The notes beneath the pieces were generated by a model, which did no database searches, was not told the origin of the DNA, and saw only the letters and a list, made by a program, of their open reading frames with translations. Shown in pieces: positions 48,301-60,195 of a stretch of 64,000 nucleotides of DNA (position 1 is the first letter of the stretch; each line of letters begins with the position of its first letter). The translations under genes were made by a program, and so were the position numbers. Origin of the DNA: Lunularia cruciata (Eukaryota; Streptophyta; Marchantiopsida; Lunulariales; Lunulariaceae); NCBI GenBank assembly GCA_948567375.1, contig OX419758.1, forward strand, positions 56,549,001-56,613,000. The letters are read 5' to 3'.

Positions 48301-50150
48301 GGGTGGAAAATCTTTGTGTTACTGTTGAAAAAGAAATCATGCAATACCTATATTAGCTTCTTGAGTGAACTTCTTGAAGATTTTACAAATATTGATGGAG
48401 GAGACAACAAAGGATGTGCATTATAACAAAGATATAAAGTATACCAATTACTAAGGTATGGATGCACAAAAGATGATAGTGCTTTTGGTAAGAGATGTGC
48501 AATATAGTGAAGCTTCCGATGATCCATAAGCCAAGGCTTTTATCCTTGGTTATAAGAAAGAGAGACAAACAATATTGACTTTGTTGAGTATTATGGCAAG
48601 AAGATAAACTCTAAAAATTAGGTTAGGAGTTCTCTATCAATAAAAGTATATTCTATCCTTTTTCAAATCTCCATAATATTATCATGTTACATGGTATAGA
48701 CTAATGCAAGAGTTATCCTTGTAATTGGTCAAAGCTCTTCTTCTTTTTCAGCTATTGGTGAAATCATTTAATTATTCAAATTTTTTTCAAATTTGATGTT
48801 CATAACATTAAAATAAAATAAATTTTGAATAATTTACAAAATTCTCAAAAAACATAAATTTATATTCTATACACTAGAAACATGTTATAGTTTGCAACAA
48901 CAAATGGAGAGTGATACCTAGCTATACATAATTATTATAAGTGTATTTTCCTCTACAATTTAATTCGTCTACAATCATGGGGAACCTTTCTTATAATATA
49001 AAATGAATTGTTTAAAAATTACATAATCCAGAATGTAATGTAAGATTTCAGGATTTGAACTTTTACTTATTTTTTCATACAATTTATTTAGTTCAAGATA
49101 TTTCAATCTTTCATATTGAATGAATTTTATCTCTCCTTAATCTAAATAAGTTCTAAGGTAACCAGGTTCTAAGTTCAAGACTTTCTATATATATAGAATC
49201 AATTATGTTTGTCAACGTTTTGGAATAAGAGACAAAATAACTCTCCAAATCTTATCCTTGTAAGAGATTCAAATCTGCATGTCACAACTATAGAATTAGA
49301 TTTTGAGTATATTATTGCTGCTCTAATCCTAGTAAGATGTTCTTTTTACCAACTTCTCCTACTTTTTTAATTCCTAGCACCTAGATATGATACCTTACTC
49401 TTGTCTATTTATATGCAAGGACATATAATGGGGCTTGAGTAAGGTATCTTGTAGGCTCCATTCTTTCTATAGCAGAATTTATATGAGGAGACATATTGGC
49501 AAATGTAAAGCTATAGATGTTATGTCAACGACCTTGTAGCTTGTGTGTTTAACATAGGAACGATAAATTTTTTTTTACAATAAATCCCTTGTATTATTAT
49601 GAGATATAGGTCTCATTGATCTTCCTTTCATCTCAATTTGAAAATTTATTTATTTATGAATTTATTTTATTTTAGTTTTATATTTTAGATTTGTAATTTT
49701 AAGAATCCACCATTATAGATTTGTTATCACATGATTATGTGATAATTATTTCAAGATCTAGATAGAAAAGAAATGATTTATTGAAACTTTTGAGACCCCT
49801 TCAGCAAGGTCTGGTGAATTGCATGAAATGAAAGTCAAACACCATCATATTATAAAAGTAGAGGGTTTATTATCAGCTAAGTCATAACAATAATTCAACT
49901 TTATATGCTTCACTCAAATATAGATGAGAGGGCCTAACTCCAACATTCCATTTCTTTTGAGGATTAATAAATGTGCTTTCCAAATTTTTAAAAGTAGAAA
50001 TCATACATGGCTACTCACCAATTTTGAAAAATATCAAGCAATATAGTCCAATAAACTACCAAGTTGCTAAAGTGAGGATTCAGCGTAATTTTCAAAAACA
50101 CTTTATACATTTTATGTAGGGAAGTGCTATTTCCACCACATTACACCACA
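45353..50150. other. AT-rich desert right of the gypsy element
   Basis: No gene recognised. ORFs at 45622-45960 (plus, Lys-rich, 112 codons) and 47477-47917 (minus, 146 codons, hydrophobic) have no motif I can name. Tandem duplications are at 46922-47081 (80 bp) and about 47338-47435 (about 55 bp). Confidence 0.5.
46922..47081. repeat. 80-bp tandem duplication, nearly identical
   Basis: Units 46922-47001 and 47002-47081 differ visibly at one base (gcaattgg against gcaactgg). The contrast with the decayed surroundings suggests a recent event. Confidence 0.92.
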
Positions 50151-50219
50151 TTTAACTTCATACTGGCATTAGGTTAGGGTGGATTAATTTACCGTGTTAT
50201 GATACAATAACAAAAAAAC

Positions 50220-50756
50220 GTGATGGAAATAGCAAGTCCCTTTATATACTACCATTATACTCTTGACGCGTTGCCACGTTTGCATTTCTCTCATAGAAAA
50301 GTACGTAATGACTCGTCTTACGTGGGTAAAAGACAAGAGAAGCGGCCTTCTTCGCCACGTCACCGGGCAAATGTTCCCAAGATGACACGCCGGCAGAAGC
50401 GGCGAAGTACAAAGAGTAGAGAAGAAGTGTCTGATTATAATAAGTCGATCACTTGTTCTTTGTCTTCGAATCTGCAGATAGGCCCTCCCCCAGCAAACAG
50501 CAAGCCCTTTGACGGATGGAGGGACCATCATGTCCTAAAGCCCTTTGACCTGGTATGTTGGAACCTCCAAGCAGCTCGCAATTCGTTAATCACGGGTCGT
50601 ATAGCCTTTAGGATGCTGGTGAAGAAGAATGCTCCCGACACTTGCTCAATGGCCAGGCCAATTTCTCTTTCAACCTTTGTTCTTGTCCTGTGTCCTTGCA
50701 CACCTGGTCAAGGAGAATACCATTGCTTAATTCATAGAGGAATCGTGTATGATTGA
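50220..50756 (+). other. 178-codon ORF of unknown nature
   Basis: Begins with two ATG codons. It has a basic middle with clusters of Arg and Lys (RRQKRRSTKSREEVSDYNKS) and a mixed hydrophobic C-terminal third. No family recognised. The minus strand is also open for 115 codons over its first half. No splice context or promoter was evident. Could be chance. Confidence 0.25.
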
Positions 50757-52849
50757 TAACTGGAGGTTGCAAGAAACCCACTGAGTCGATTTCTGCCGAG
50801 GTCATCAGATTAAACCGGTGTAAAAACTTGCACCTCAAGAGACTGACATACCACAATCTTCTTGATGACGCTTTTGGTTTTGTCCAAGACAAAAAGTTTA
50901 AGAAATATAGAAACTATTGAGATTAAAGTCAATTCCACAATCATGATTCTAGATCAGCTGAAGGACAAAGATGCGGACAATCTGAACGGAGCTTACTGCA
51001 GCTGCTGGTTTTGATTGAAAGAATTTTTCTCTTGTATTCGCGGTTCGGTACGTAGAGTACAACCAGATTCTCTCGCATCTGTGCTCGCCTTGGTTCGTCC
51101 TGATTTTTATTTTCATTTGTTTTTGTACTGCATGAATGTATGAAGATTTGAACTTTAGACTGTCGGCTAGAGGGTGAAGGAGGAAAATGCTTGCATCAAG
51201 AAGTGATGAAACGCATGATTGGCCCTGGTGAGCTTTCAGACACCTCGAGGTCTTGGAATGAGAAAGTTCTCGATACAGACAGACGTGAACGTCGATATTG
51301 TTCTCTCTGGAGCAAGGCTTACTGTTGTGTCGATTCTGTTGGAGCCAGGAACTAAAATCCAACGCAGTTCTCGATGCACCATGTAGGAATATTATACCCG
51401 AAAGAAGGACAACTATTCCGTGGTTTAGACCCTGGAGGAGCCCCAGAAGATCAGGTCGACTGCAGATTAGGATGACTTTGAGGCGGTGGTTCCCAAAATC
51501 TATCTCGCCACCAGAAGCATCTGAATGGGACGAACGACAAATCGTTGACATGGTTAATCATGCGTTTCAATCCGGGATTGACCGCTGATTCATAGCCCTG
51601 CCATCTCATGATACTCGGGAGTTGCAAAGTCAATAACAAGTTCTTATCCCTACACTTTATGGGAGGACGATGATGCAGGAGACTAAGCTGTTCTTGTAAC
51701 TGTAATTTTTCCTTTCCATTCGACATGAGATTTGGATTAAATAAGCCAGGGTCACATGTACATTGGACACAGTGATCGATCTTAGACTTTGCGTAGAGCG
51801 CGATATTCGGTGTCGAATAAAACTATAGCAGCCAGTGACACTTCATAGCTATGTAAATAAGGAATCATAAGGACCGGAACGCTTGTCCGCGCATGACAAC
51901 GATGAACGTCTCAAAAATGAGTGCCTCGGTTGTCCTTTGATCTCCAGCAGAAGATTAAGAGCTCGACCCGATCGTTGGTCATCATAATCGGATGAAGAGG
52001 GAAAGAATGCATGGAAAGGAGAGAAGCAAGTCAATAGCTCGTGTCCACGACATGGGTCCTGAGCAATATATCGGATATAGTTTAAAGCGGATTCAGCTTG
52101 TAGATTGCCACTTGTTTTTGTGCTACCACACCACCTTTACATATCAAAAGCCATTACATGGTTCTGATCTCAAACCACCTCGACAACGAAAAGGTTAGTG
52201 ATCTGCATGCCTGAATTTTGAACAAGGTCACATCTTGCGTGTATGCCTCACAGTCTGAGAGATTGGTGCCTTCGTGTCGTTATGTGAAGACCGACCAGCT
52301 CGTTCTGACTTGGCAAACCAGGGTCGGTATTTGAGGGGAGAAATTCGAGTCCTTGTGCTGTTTCGTGGGTCCATCCCGACGAATATGCACTTTCCACTGT
52401 CGTCTATGCAATTGAGAACGATTTTCACAGGTTTTGAAATTTAAGTGGTGGCTCACATGCCCAAGTGGCAAGGTCCAAGGCACTGAAATGCTTAGCAAGG
52501 TTTGTAGGAGTCAAGTGATTACGAGAAGGATGAAGGTCTTTTTCGTGTGACTTGTGTCCACTCCTGAAAATGATCTTGTACTTCAGCAGATGAGGTTGGA
52601 CTCCAGAAAAGTTTTGCAACTCACATCTGAACCAAGTGTCAACTTCTAGGGTCAGTTAGGTTTCGTCTTCCAAGCATAATTGTAGGACCCATATTTCTCT
52701 CGTTAAAATGGATGATTGTCATGCAATTGCACACTCAGTCTGATTGAGGATGTATGTCCCCACTTCCAAAGAAGTTTTGAGGTGGAATTTTAGGTCCCCA
52801 CAGGTCAATTTGTGTGTGGATTAGTTACGCTGTTTGTAAAGCATATTGT

Positions 52850-52959
52850 AGGTAAATTGGCCATGCGAATGAAGAAACCACCTAGTCACTACCCGATAAA
52901 ACGTAGGTAAATTGGACATGCGAATGAAGAAATCACCTAGTCACTACCCGATAAAACGA
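52850..52959. repeat. 55-bp tandem duplication
   Basis: Two units starting aggtaaattgg at 52850 and 52905, differing at two positions (ggcc/ggac and aaacc/aaatc); both end acccgataaaacg before the next base diverges. Confidence 0.92.
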
Positions 52960-53954
52960 ACTCATATTGTTCTAGAACGTTTGGGAGAACAAAATCAAAG
53001 TGGGGATTCATCGATAAATTCGTAATAGTGCTTTAGCATATCCTCGTAAAGTTTTCCAATTCAAGACGGGAATGTACGCAGACTGTACTTTCAGAAATGT
53101 TTGATGACTATATGGTTGGAGCTTGATCTTTCACACCGTGCTGAAAAGATGCACAGTGTCGTGGACACAAAATCTCAACTTACAAGAATCCACTCCGGTT
53201 CTAGAACATCAGGAAAGAAACGATACTTGTGGTTTCCAGGATATGTAGAATCAAAACAGACAGGTGGTGATAAATCCTTGCGGTCAAAGGAACTACGAAT
53301 TGCGCCCTAGGTTGATAAAATAGCTGCAAGCTTCTACATCAGGTTTCATTACAATTCATCAGGACTCATAAAGTTAAATAGAAGGTAGGGCAATCCATGC
53401 AAAGTAGGGTATTGATCCCCTATGACCGACCATAGCATATTCAAATACTTGAGAAGTTCAAGCAAGAACCGGCCGGCATCAGGGTTCAGATGAAGCTCCG
53501 GAGGTGCTCCTCACCTACGTAAATCCAAAACGACAAGAACTACAAGCTCCATCATCCCGAGAATAAGATATTTTGAGCAAAGGTCACAGTTGTAGCTTCC
53601 GTGCATGCGAAAAGAATTACGATTCGTGCCATTTCACCAGATTTCGATGCCTTCTAGAAGACTAGTCCGAAGTTCATAGTTCCCATCAACGTCATGACAA
53701 CTATGCAGGGACTTATGGGGGTGGACTTTGAGAAAATCCTAAAATACATGAAATCACAATGTCCACTCTCATATCACTGTAGGATAATTGGATTTCATCA
53801 GCTGGGCCTGACATCTTAGATATAGTTTGCTTCTGAAATTCCTGGAGAAGGTCGGTAATGCTTCTAACGTTTTTCAGCTTATGCAGCCCACTGTTCGAAG
53901 TCTGTAACTTCCGGGTGGTCTCCCATCCTTCTTGTCTTTTCAAGAAGAGAAAGT

Positions 53955-54290
53955 TGACCACGTAGAACACATGAAGGATGGGAAGACCCCTTCAGGTCAT
54001 ACAAGGGAGGGAAAAAAAAAGAAGTAAAATGGGGCTAGTCTCAATAATATCGATATGAGATATTTATCCTGCAGCATCTAAGCTAAGATATCTGATGTTG
54101 CAAGTTGGAATGTCTACAAACTACTGGAGTATCGAAGAAATATCACCTAGTGTGACTGTTCTCCCATGGATTACACCCGCCAATGTTCTACATGTTTAAT
54201 ATGTAAAATTCTTGCACATTATATGACAAATGTATCCATACCTCAATATAACTCCAAAACTAGAAAAACAACTTTAAAAGAGGCCAGAAG
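53955..54290 (-). mobile_element. Family A repeat, medium copy
   Basis: From ttgaccacgtagaacac through gatgggaagaccccttcag, aatggggctagtc and atatcgatatgaga. It then reaches into the coding-like interior with gaagaaatatcacctag and ctcccatggattaca, equivalent to about 27580-27640 of the long copy. Confidence 0.7.
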
Positions 54291-54765
54291 CTAGAGAACT
54301 AACTTAAAAAGTTAGTTTGATAATGAAAGTTGACGCGGCATCGCGCGCTTAAGCGAAATTGAGTGTTTGACGTTGGAAAGACTAAACGTGGTACACCTTA
54401 CCTCCAATCATGCAACAATTTGGGGGAAAACTCTAAATTCGTCCAATCAAGGGCAGCCTAAAATCCATCAATGATAGCAACACAAAGAAGTTCTCTCTTT
54501 GGTTATCGACTGCAGATTGATTCATCCACATATTGATTCATGTGTCTTACACGTTAATAAGCTTCACTCGTATACCTTCATGAACTTAGATATCGTTTTT
54601 CTCCTCAACATCAAGCTCGAAATATCAAACTTAGCATGCACGTAATCACAACATGTTCATCTTACGGTTGTAAATTTGGGATGAAGTACGAAATCACTTC
54701 CTACCTTCGGGTAGGGAGAGAACCTAAAGTACTATTGCACGACCTGAAGGTGCTTCATATAGACT

Positions 54766-54857
54766 CTATTGGGGCTTAGCCCCATTTTACCTTTTTTTCT
54801 CTCCCTTGTACGGCTTGATGGGGTCTTCCCATCCTTCATATTTTATATGCGGTCGCC
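54766..54857 (+). mobile_element. Family A repeat, short copy facing the copy at 53955
   Basis: Reads attggggcttagccccattt, then ttgtacggcttgatggggtc, ccatccttcat and tgcggtcgcc at the end. It is the reverse orientation of the copy 480 bases to its left. Confidence 0.75.
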
Positions 54858-55971
54858 TACTTCATTTAACCTGAAGGTGCCCGAGAAACTGGTTTAATGC
54901 TGAATAAGATAGGATACAAAAATCTGCACACCTTTAGTTGTTTGGAGTTGAGAGAATGCTGTACACCCGTGGATCCTTGATGTGCATTTGGGTTGTAGCT
55001 GATGATGACAAGATAACGGGGAGAAACATTCGAGTGAAGGAGGACGTAGACATATACTCAAGAAGCTTTAGAAGAAAGGGAAACAAACCAAGCGTGTGCA
55101 TTAGAAAGCAGACCGAAAATAAAAAGTCAAGGATTGCAGATGCAAAATTCAACTCTTTTCAAGAATCCCGCCGGCTTTTGTTTCTTCTATTGGAGGTAGA
55201 GAGAGCGCCAGCTATGGCGATAGCCAGTCGGATGTCGACTTCTCCCAACTAGTTTCGAGCGAACAGAATAGGAACTTGGAGGCGTATGAAGGCTTGAATA
55301 CAACGAGCTCAACCACCAAGCTCCCAACCACCATTTCATGTGACTTCCTAGAGAATATTTTATCTCGATGCTGGCCCATCCTTTCAACCTTAAATGACGC
55401 TCTCCCTTCCATCAGCAGCAGCAACGGCAACAAGTCATTCACCGCAATTTTCTCCCTTCCACTTTGCTCAGTTGACCTTATACCAACTACTCTGTAGCAA
55501 AGTTCACGAGTGACCGCGCATCAATCTCCATCTCCGAATCAGCTTACACTCAATTCTTCCACTCTTCCGCCTAGGTGCTCTTGCTTAACCCACGTCTAAA
55601 GCATGCACCACACAGATCTTGCTTACTCGCTCAGTCAGACATACGTTCACTTCCAACCTTCTACTGTAGATTGATCTATATCCTGCATTGCAAGAAACCT
55701 CAACCACCATCTCTTTCTTCATCTCCATCACCTTCTATAAACTAATCTTACATATATAATTCAATAATCGGATCAGAATCATGTAAAGATCAACCATCTT
55801 CTCCATCCTAAGAATATTAGCACACACAAAGTCTTACCTTTTACGAGGAACTCACTTCTTTCAGATCCACGTTTCCTCACGAACATTCCTATCACTTTTC
55901 CTTAGTAACTACGCAAAGTGCTTGGTAGCAGCCATAGCTTAGGCGAAACTTAAATAAAAAAACGAGAAAAA
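54858..55971. other. Intergenic sequence, nothing recognised
   Basis: ORFs of 104 codons (54938-55252 plus) and 73-76 codons around 55212-55497 lack recognisable motifs. No splice or promoter context was worked out. Confidence 0.5.
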
Positions 55972-56093
55972 GGCGCCTACATAGATCACAAGAAGGATGG
56001 GAAGATCCATCAAAGCCTTACAAGGGGGAGAGAGACCAAAGAGGTAGAATGGGGCTAGGCACCAATAGTATCGATATGAAAAATCTTAAAGTT
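55972..56093 (-). mobile_element. Family A repeat, short copy
   Basis: Starts ggcgcctacatagatcac after an A-rich run. It continues with aggatgggaagatccatcaa, agaggtagaatggggctagg and atagtatcgatatgaa, and ends near an oligo-A stretch at 56093-56103. Confidence 0.75.
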
Positions 56094-57042
56094 AAAAAAA
56101 AAAACGGACTTTGATTCCCTACTTCGTTAGCAATCATTGCACAGTGCCTTTGAATGGGAGATTGTACCCCGTCACGTCGAATTGGCGGGCAAAATTACGC
56201 CCGTAAATTTTAATACGCTGCGTCCGAGGGACCTGGCATGGACCTGCCTGCTGTCCAGGCCATGTCAGAACTGTCTTCTGTCCGGTGTTGTAATTTTCGG
56301 GCGAAATTTGACTTGCTGTCGAGTACACCTGCCTGATGTGGACTAACACGTGGCAAGGGTCAACGAGTTCTGCATATTTTGACAAACTGTGTGAGAGTCG
56401 CCCAGTCAATTCATCTAATCTTCTCGTAAACCCCACGCACGTAAACTTATATAATGAGGTAACTACCATGTTTACTACGGTACGTCAAACGTTTGATTTT
56501 TTCTTTGTGCCATCTTGTAGGATCTAGTAAGATTAGATTGTATAATTTCTCAGTATTTATTTAAATATTATGTATTTTAATATGCTAAATAACAGAAATT
56601 TGAAATAATAAATAAGGAATTTATTAATTACATTGAAAATAATTTTATGGAGAAAAGATGCAAAAAATTATACCACACTTATTTACATCACAGTTATTTC
56701 ATACAACATGTGATTTTTACATAATATCGCAGTCTCAACCTAAAATCAAAGGAAAGAAAAGAAATCTTAGTCATATAGATTTATATTATTAAGATCATTA
56801 ACCTTAAATATTATTAAATTTCTGCAATTGGTTCTATATCAAATTTAAGTTAAATATCCACAAAAAATTATATTTATGTAAGTATTGAAAATTTTACATT
56901 TTTATATCATTCTTGACAAGTAAATTTTAGCTGACCTAACAAATAAAATTAATTTATACTTGGTTTGCATGTATAAATATGCCTAAACATAATAAAATAA
57001 AAATAAAAATAAATCTGATACTACTAATTAATTAAAAAAATA
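56094..57042. other. Intergenic: GC-richer block then AT-rich stretch
   Basis: 56130-56470 is GC-richer and contains short inverted motifs around gggcaaaattacgccc (56189-56204). ORFs are open on both strands (111 codons minus, 69 plus) with no domain. 56530-57042 is very AT-rich and empty. Confidence 0.45.
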
Positions 57043-57631
57043 CAAGCACACACATAGGATAACAAGAAGGAAGGAAAGATCCCATCAAGCCATACAACTA
57101 TAAAATGTAAGAGGTGAAATGTGCTAAGGAGTAATAATATCGGTATGAAAATCTGACCAATTGCACCTAAAATATTTGAGTCATGCAAATCATCTGGTCT
57201 ACATACTACTAGAGCATTCAAAGAATTATCATCTAGAGTGATTGCTTTCTTATGGATTGCACCAACCAACACTCTTTGTAGAGCAATGAACACATATTGT
57301 CTAGAGTAGGTTACAAAGTAAGAAATTGAGAGTGATACTCTTTACATCTACTATAGCAAGCTCCATTGGGCTCTTTGACAAGTGTGTAAAATACCATATC
57401 CGTCGAAACATGACATTCTAATTGGAAAAAGCGGCAGTAGGACGCAGCCGGCCGCTGCACATATTCCTCAACTGGCCGCTACCGGCCATTAACCCATCAC
57501 AACACATGGATGTAGCCAACTGCACCCGCTATGTGATAATATATCATAGCCAAGAGCAACACAAGGAAAAATAAACCAGATGATGGTTAAAATAACAAAA
57601 TTATATCGATTGATAAGGTCCAAAAAGTCAT

Positions 57632-59640
57632 CTATTTAAGGTTCAAATTGGAACGCATGAACAATAGAATATCAATAGTCAATGGTCGCAATGCATTGCG
57701 CTTGTCTGTCAGTATATTGCCAACATATGAGAAATTACACTCAGATTTTGAGCTTGAGGCAGGAATAGCAAGAATGGATCTTACAACAAGGGTGATAGAT
57801 GGAAAATTTTCAGCATGAGTAGACCACCAGATGAGCAATTTTTCAGGTCCGCTCTCAAGATCATTCTTCTCACTTCAAGAAAGCTTCAATGCGTAATACT
57901 CCAATAGTTCTTTTGATGCAATGAGCTCCTTGTCGATCAGAGTAGGACCATCATCTTCATCTTCATCCGAGTCACTCGCCAATGATGTTGATGTTGATGA
58001 CTGTCGAACTATAAGCTTGGCACGCTTTGGCGGACGGGATGGTTGTGAGCTTGATGAGGGTGCCCGACAATTTTCTGCAGCAGCTTTGACTAAACCAACA
58101 AAGTGCTCGGTCAGACACTTGATTTCTATCTTTGCATCAGCAATTTTTTCTTCCTCGACTGCCATCAAATGTAGTCTTGACTTTTGTTGTGGATCTAGTA
58201 GGGCGGCCATGATGTGGAGTCTGCTAAGTGACCACTTGTCCAGAATTTGCTTTGTGATGAGTGTTTTGATGCTAACCAGATGCTTAGAATCGGCTGGAAT
58301 GGTTTGTGTCATGCCGTTTGCTTCCGTGATATCTTCTGCATCGGTGATCTCAACAAAATGCTTCAATAGTCTATTACGCCAATATGTTACAAGGTGCAAA
58401 GTCGGTATTTTGAACAGTTCTAGAGCAAGGGTCGTTGTCTTGAAGAGAACAAGGAACCGAACAATCTCGATGAGTAGCTCACGATCAATACAGTCTATTT
58501 TCTTCTCCTTCTGACCTCCTTTCTTAACCAAAAACTCTCGAGATTTTTTGAATTGAATTTGAATGAACTCTAGCATGGTCAACAGCCCATACCAGCAAGT
58601 TACAATCTCTTGCTTGAGCTTTGGACAAAGCAAGCTGTTCAAGTCCGTCTTCTTGAAGTATCGCACTAATTCCTTGCATTGCGTGATTAGGTCAAAGATT
58701 TTAGGGGCATCATCATAGAACTCATAGAACAGAGCAGAGGTATTTCCATTGACAACTCGTGTTCTCTTTGCCAACACTGTGGTGGTGATTGTTCCAATTT
58801 TGTGGTCCAAGCATGGAATCCATTTGTAAATATGTGGCATGCCATCTTTAGAATGGTTGTTGGATGCAAAGTCTGTCACAACAATCACTTGCTCATTTTA
58901 TGCCTTCTTGGTGATGTCATTCACCTCAAATGAACGATATGGGTTGATCACAGAGTTGAACTCCAACAAGATGGCTTGGCTAGTATGGCTACGAGTAGTG
59001 AATTCATTCACTTGGAGTGTGCAATCATGAAGTTGCCATGAATCATAAATGAAATGGATCATGACTGATAGATAAGAGATTTGATGATTGTCATCTGTCC
59101 AGATATCCAATGTGAACCCTGCCCATAGAACACAACTGAAGTGATATTGGACCTTTGACATAAGAAGAACCTTGTTGAAGTTGCATCTTTTCTTGAGCGA
59201 TCTCTTGATTGTGACTTAATCTTGCAACACATTGTCAATACTCATCGGGTTCTTTGACGCTACTCCAATATCAAGCACAATCTGCAGCACGGCGCGGAAA
59301 CCCTTCCCAGCCACAATCAAGAATGGACAAATCTCCAATGTGCACATCTCACCCAATTTTTTTGTTACGAGTTGCTTTTGTCCAGCATTGGGCTTGCATA
59401 GAGGCTTGGCAAAGTTGATCATACTATGGGAACCACCAGGTGCAACAGATGCGACATTGCACGAATGGTTGTTGATGGAGGTTGTGCCAATGTTTGAATT
59501 GTAAGCATACAGTGTCTTGCAAATATGACAACCCACAAAATCCACCTAGTTTTTTTTCAATTGCTCTCCATCAAGAATAAAATGAACCAACTCATTGTCA
59601 GCAACATTACATACTGGCCAAAACTTGTTCCACAGAGATA
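57632..59640 (-). pseudogene. hAT transposase, disrupted by in-frame stops
   Basis: Cut-and-paste transposase. From the N-terminus: a BED-type zinc finger (CHIC at about 59526-59515 with a downstream His/Cys pair), a Hermes-like DNA-binding segment around KKLGEMCTLEICPF (about 59370-59310), the catalytic block TLDIWTDDNHQISYL (about 59115-59070), a second Asp block VVTDFASNN (about 58885-58855), an insertion-domain segment with WYGLLTMLE, the LLDPQQKSR motif, an acidic Ser-rich spacer, and the C-terminal hATC dimerisation motif IPASSSKSECNFS (about 57755-57715). Four in-frame stops break it: TAG 59546-59548, TAA 59216-59218, TAA 58898-58900 and TGA 57875-57877. The frame is otherwise maintained from about 59600 to 57635, so few lesions have accumulated. 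The start is uncertain because the upstream part lies in a duplicated, shifted region. Not functional as it stands. Confidence 0.85.
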
Positions 59641-60195
59641 TTGTAGATGGTCGATTGCTCTTGGTCTAGGGTAAAATCTGATATTTGGGCACTTTCGAAC
59701 AGAATGATGTGACTATCTCCTCTTTGAAATTGGCCATAGACTGGCCCATTGCCGCTTGGTGTACATGCGCTACCATTGATGAATGAATGATTACATTGTA
59801 GTTGCACAAGCTGCAAAGTGCTATTTTTTGACATTGTCAAGTGCAATGCTCAAACAAATGCACCTCTCCACAAACCCATTACACTCACTCAAGCGGGCCG
59901 CAATTTTGGTGACAGAGATTTTGCAGATGGTTGATGGCTCTTGGTCCAAGGCAAAATCTGATATTTAGGCACCTTTGAACAGAATGATATGACTATCTCC
60001 TCTTTGAAATTGACAATAGACTGGCCCGTCGCTGCTTGATGTACATGCGCTACCATTGATGAATGAATGATTACATTGCAGCTGCCCAAGCTGCAAAGTG
60101 TTATTTTTTGGCACTGTCGAGTGCAATGCTCAAACAGATGCGCCTCTCCATGAACCCGTTACACTCACTCACGCTGGCCGCAATTTTGGTGACAA
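59636..60195. repeat. 280-bp tandem duplication inside the hAT element
   Basis: Two adjacent units, 59636-59915 and 59916-60195, align base for base with a period of 280 and scattered substitutions. Each contains the same run of landmarks: ttgctcttggtc or a close variant, a block ending ctcctctttgaaattg, then gaatgaatgattacattg, and a terminal gccgcaattttggtgaca. The unit sits at the 5' end of the transposase and adds a second copy of its leader or N-terminal region. Confidence 0.88.

Larger units (their letters stand above)
50151..53954. other. Moderate-GC region with unrecognised ORFs
   Basis: GC rises sharply at about 50220 relative to the AT desert. Open stretches: 50220-50756 plus (178 codons, basic N-terminal half), 50949-51551 minus (200 codons) and 51298-51588 plus (96 codons). 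None has a domain I recognise, and the overlap of opposing frames argues against at least some of them. It might hold a decayed or unfamiliar gene. Confidence 0.4.

Noticed and set aside
50949-51551. 200-codon open frame on the minus strand as a gene
   Set aside because: No recognisable domain and an overlapping plus-strand frame is also open. Kept only as part of an unexplained block.
56137-56527. Overlapping open frames on both strands
   Set aside because: Opposing frames are equally open, no motif is present, and the block has short inverted motifs more typical of repeat DNA.
57921-58514. 197-codon open frame on the plus strand
   Set aside because: Antisense shadow of the hAT transposase; the real coding signal is on the minus strand.
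59636-60195. Direct repeats considered as a CRISPR array
   Set aside because: Two long adjoining units without spacers in a plant transposon; a tandem duplication.
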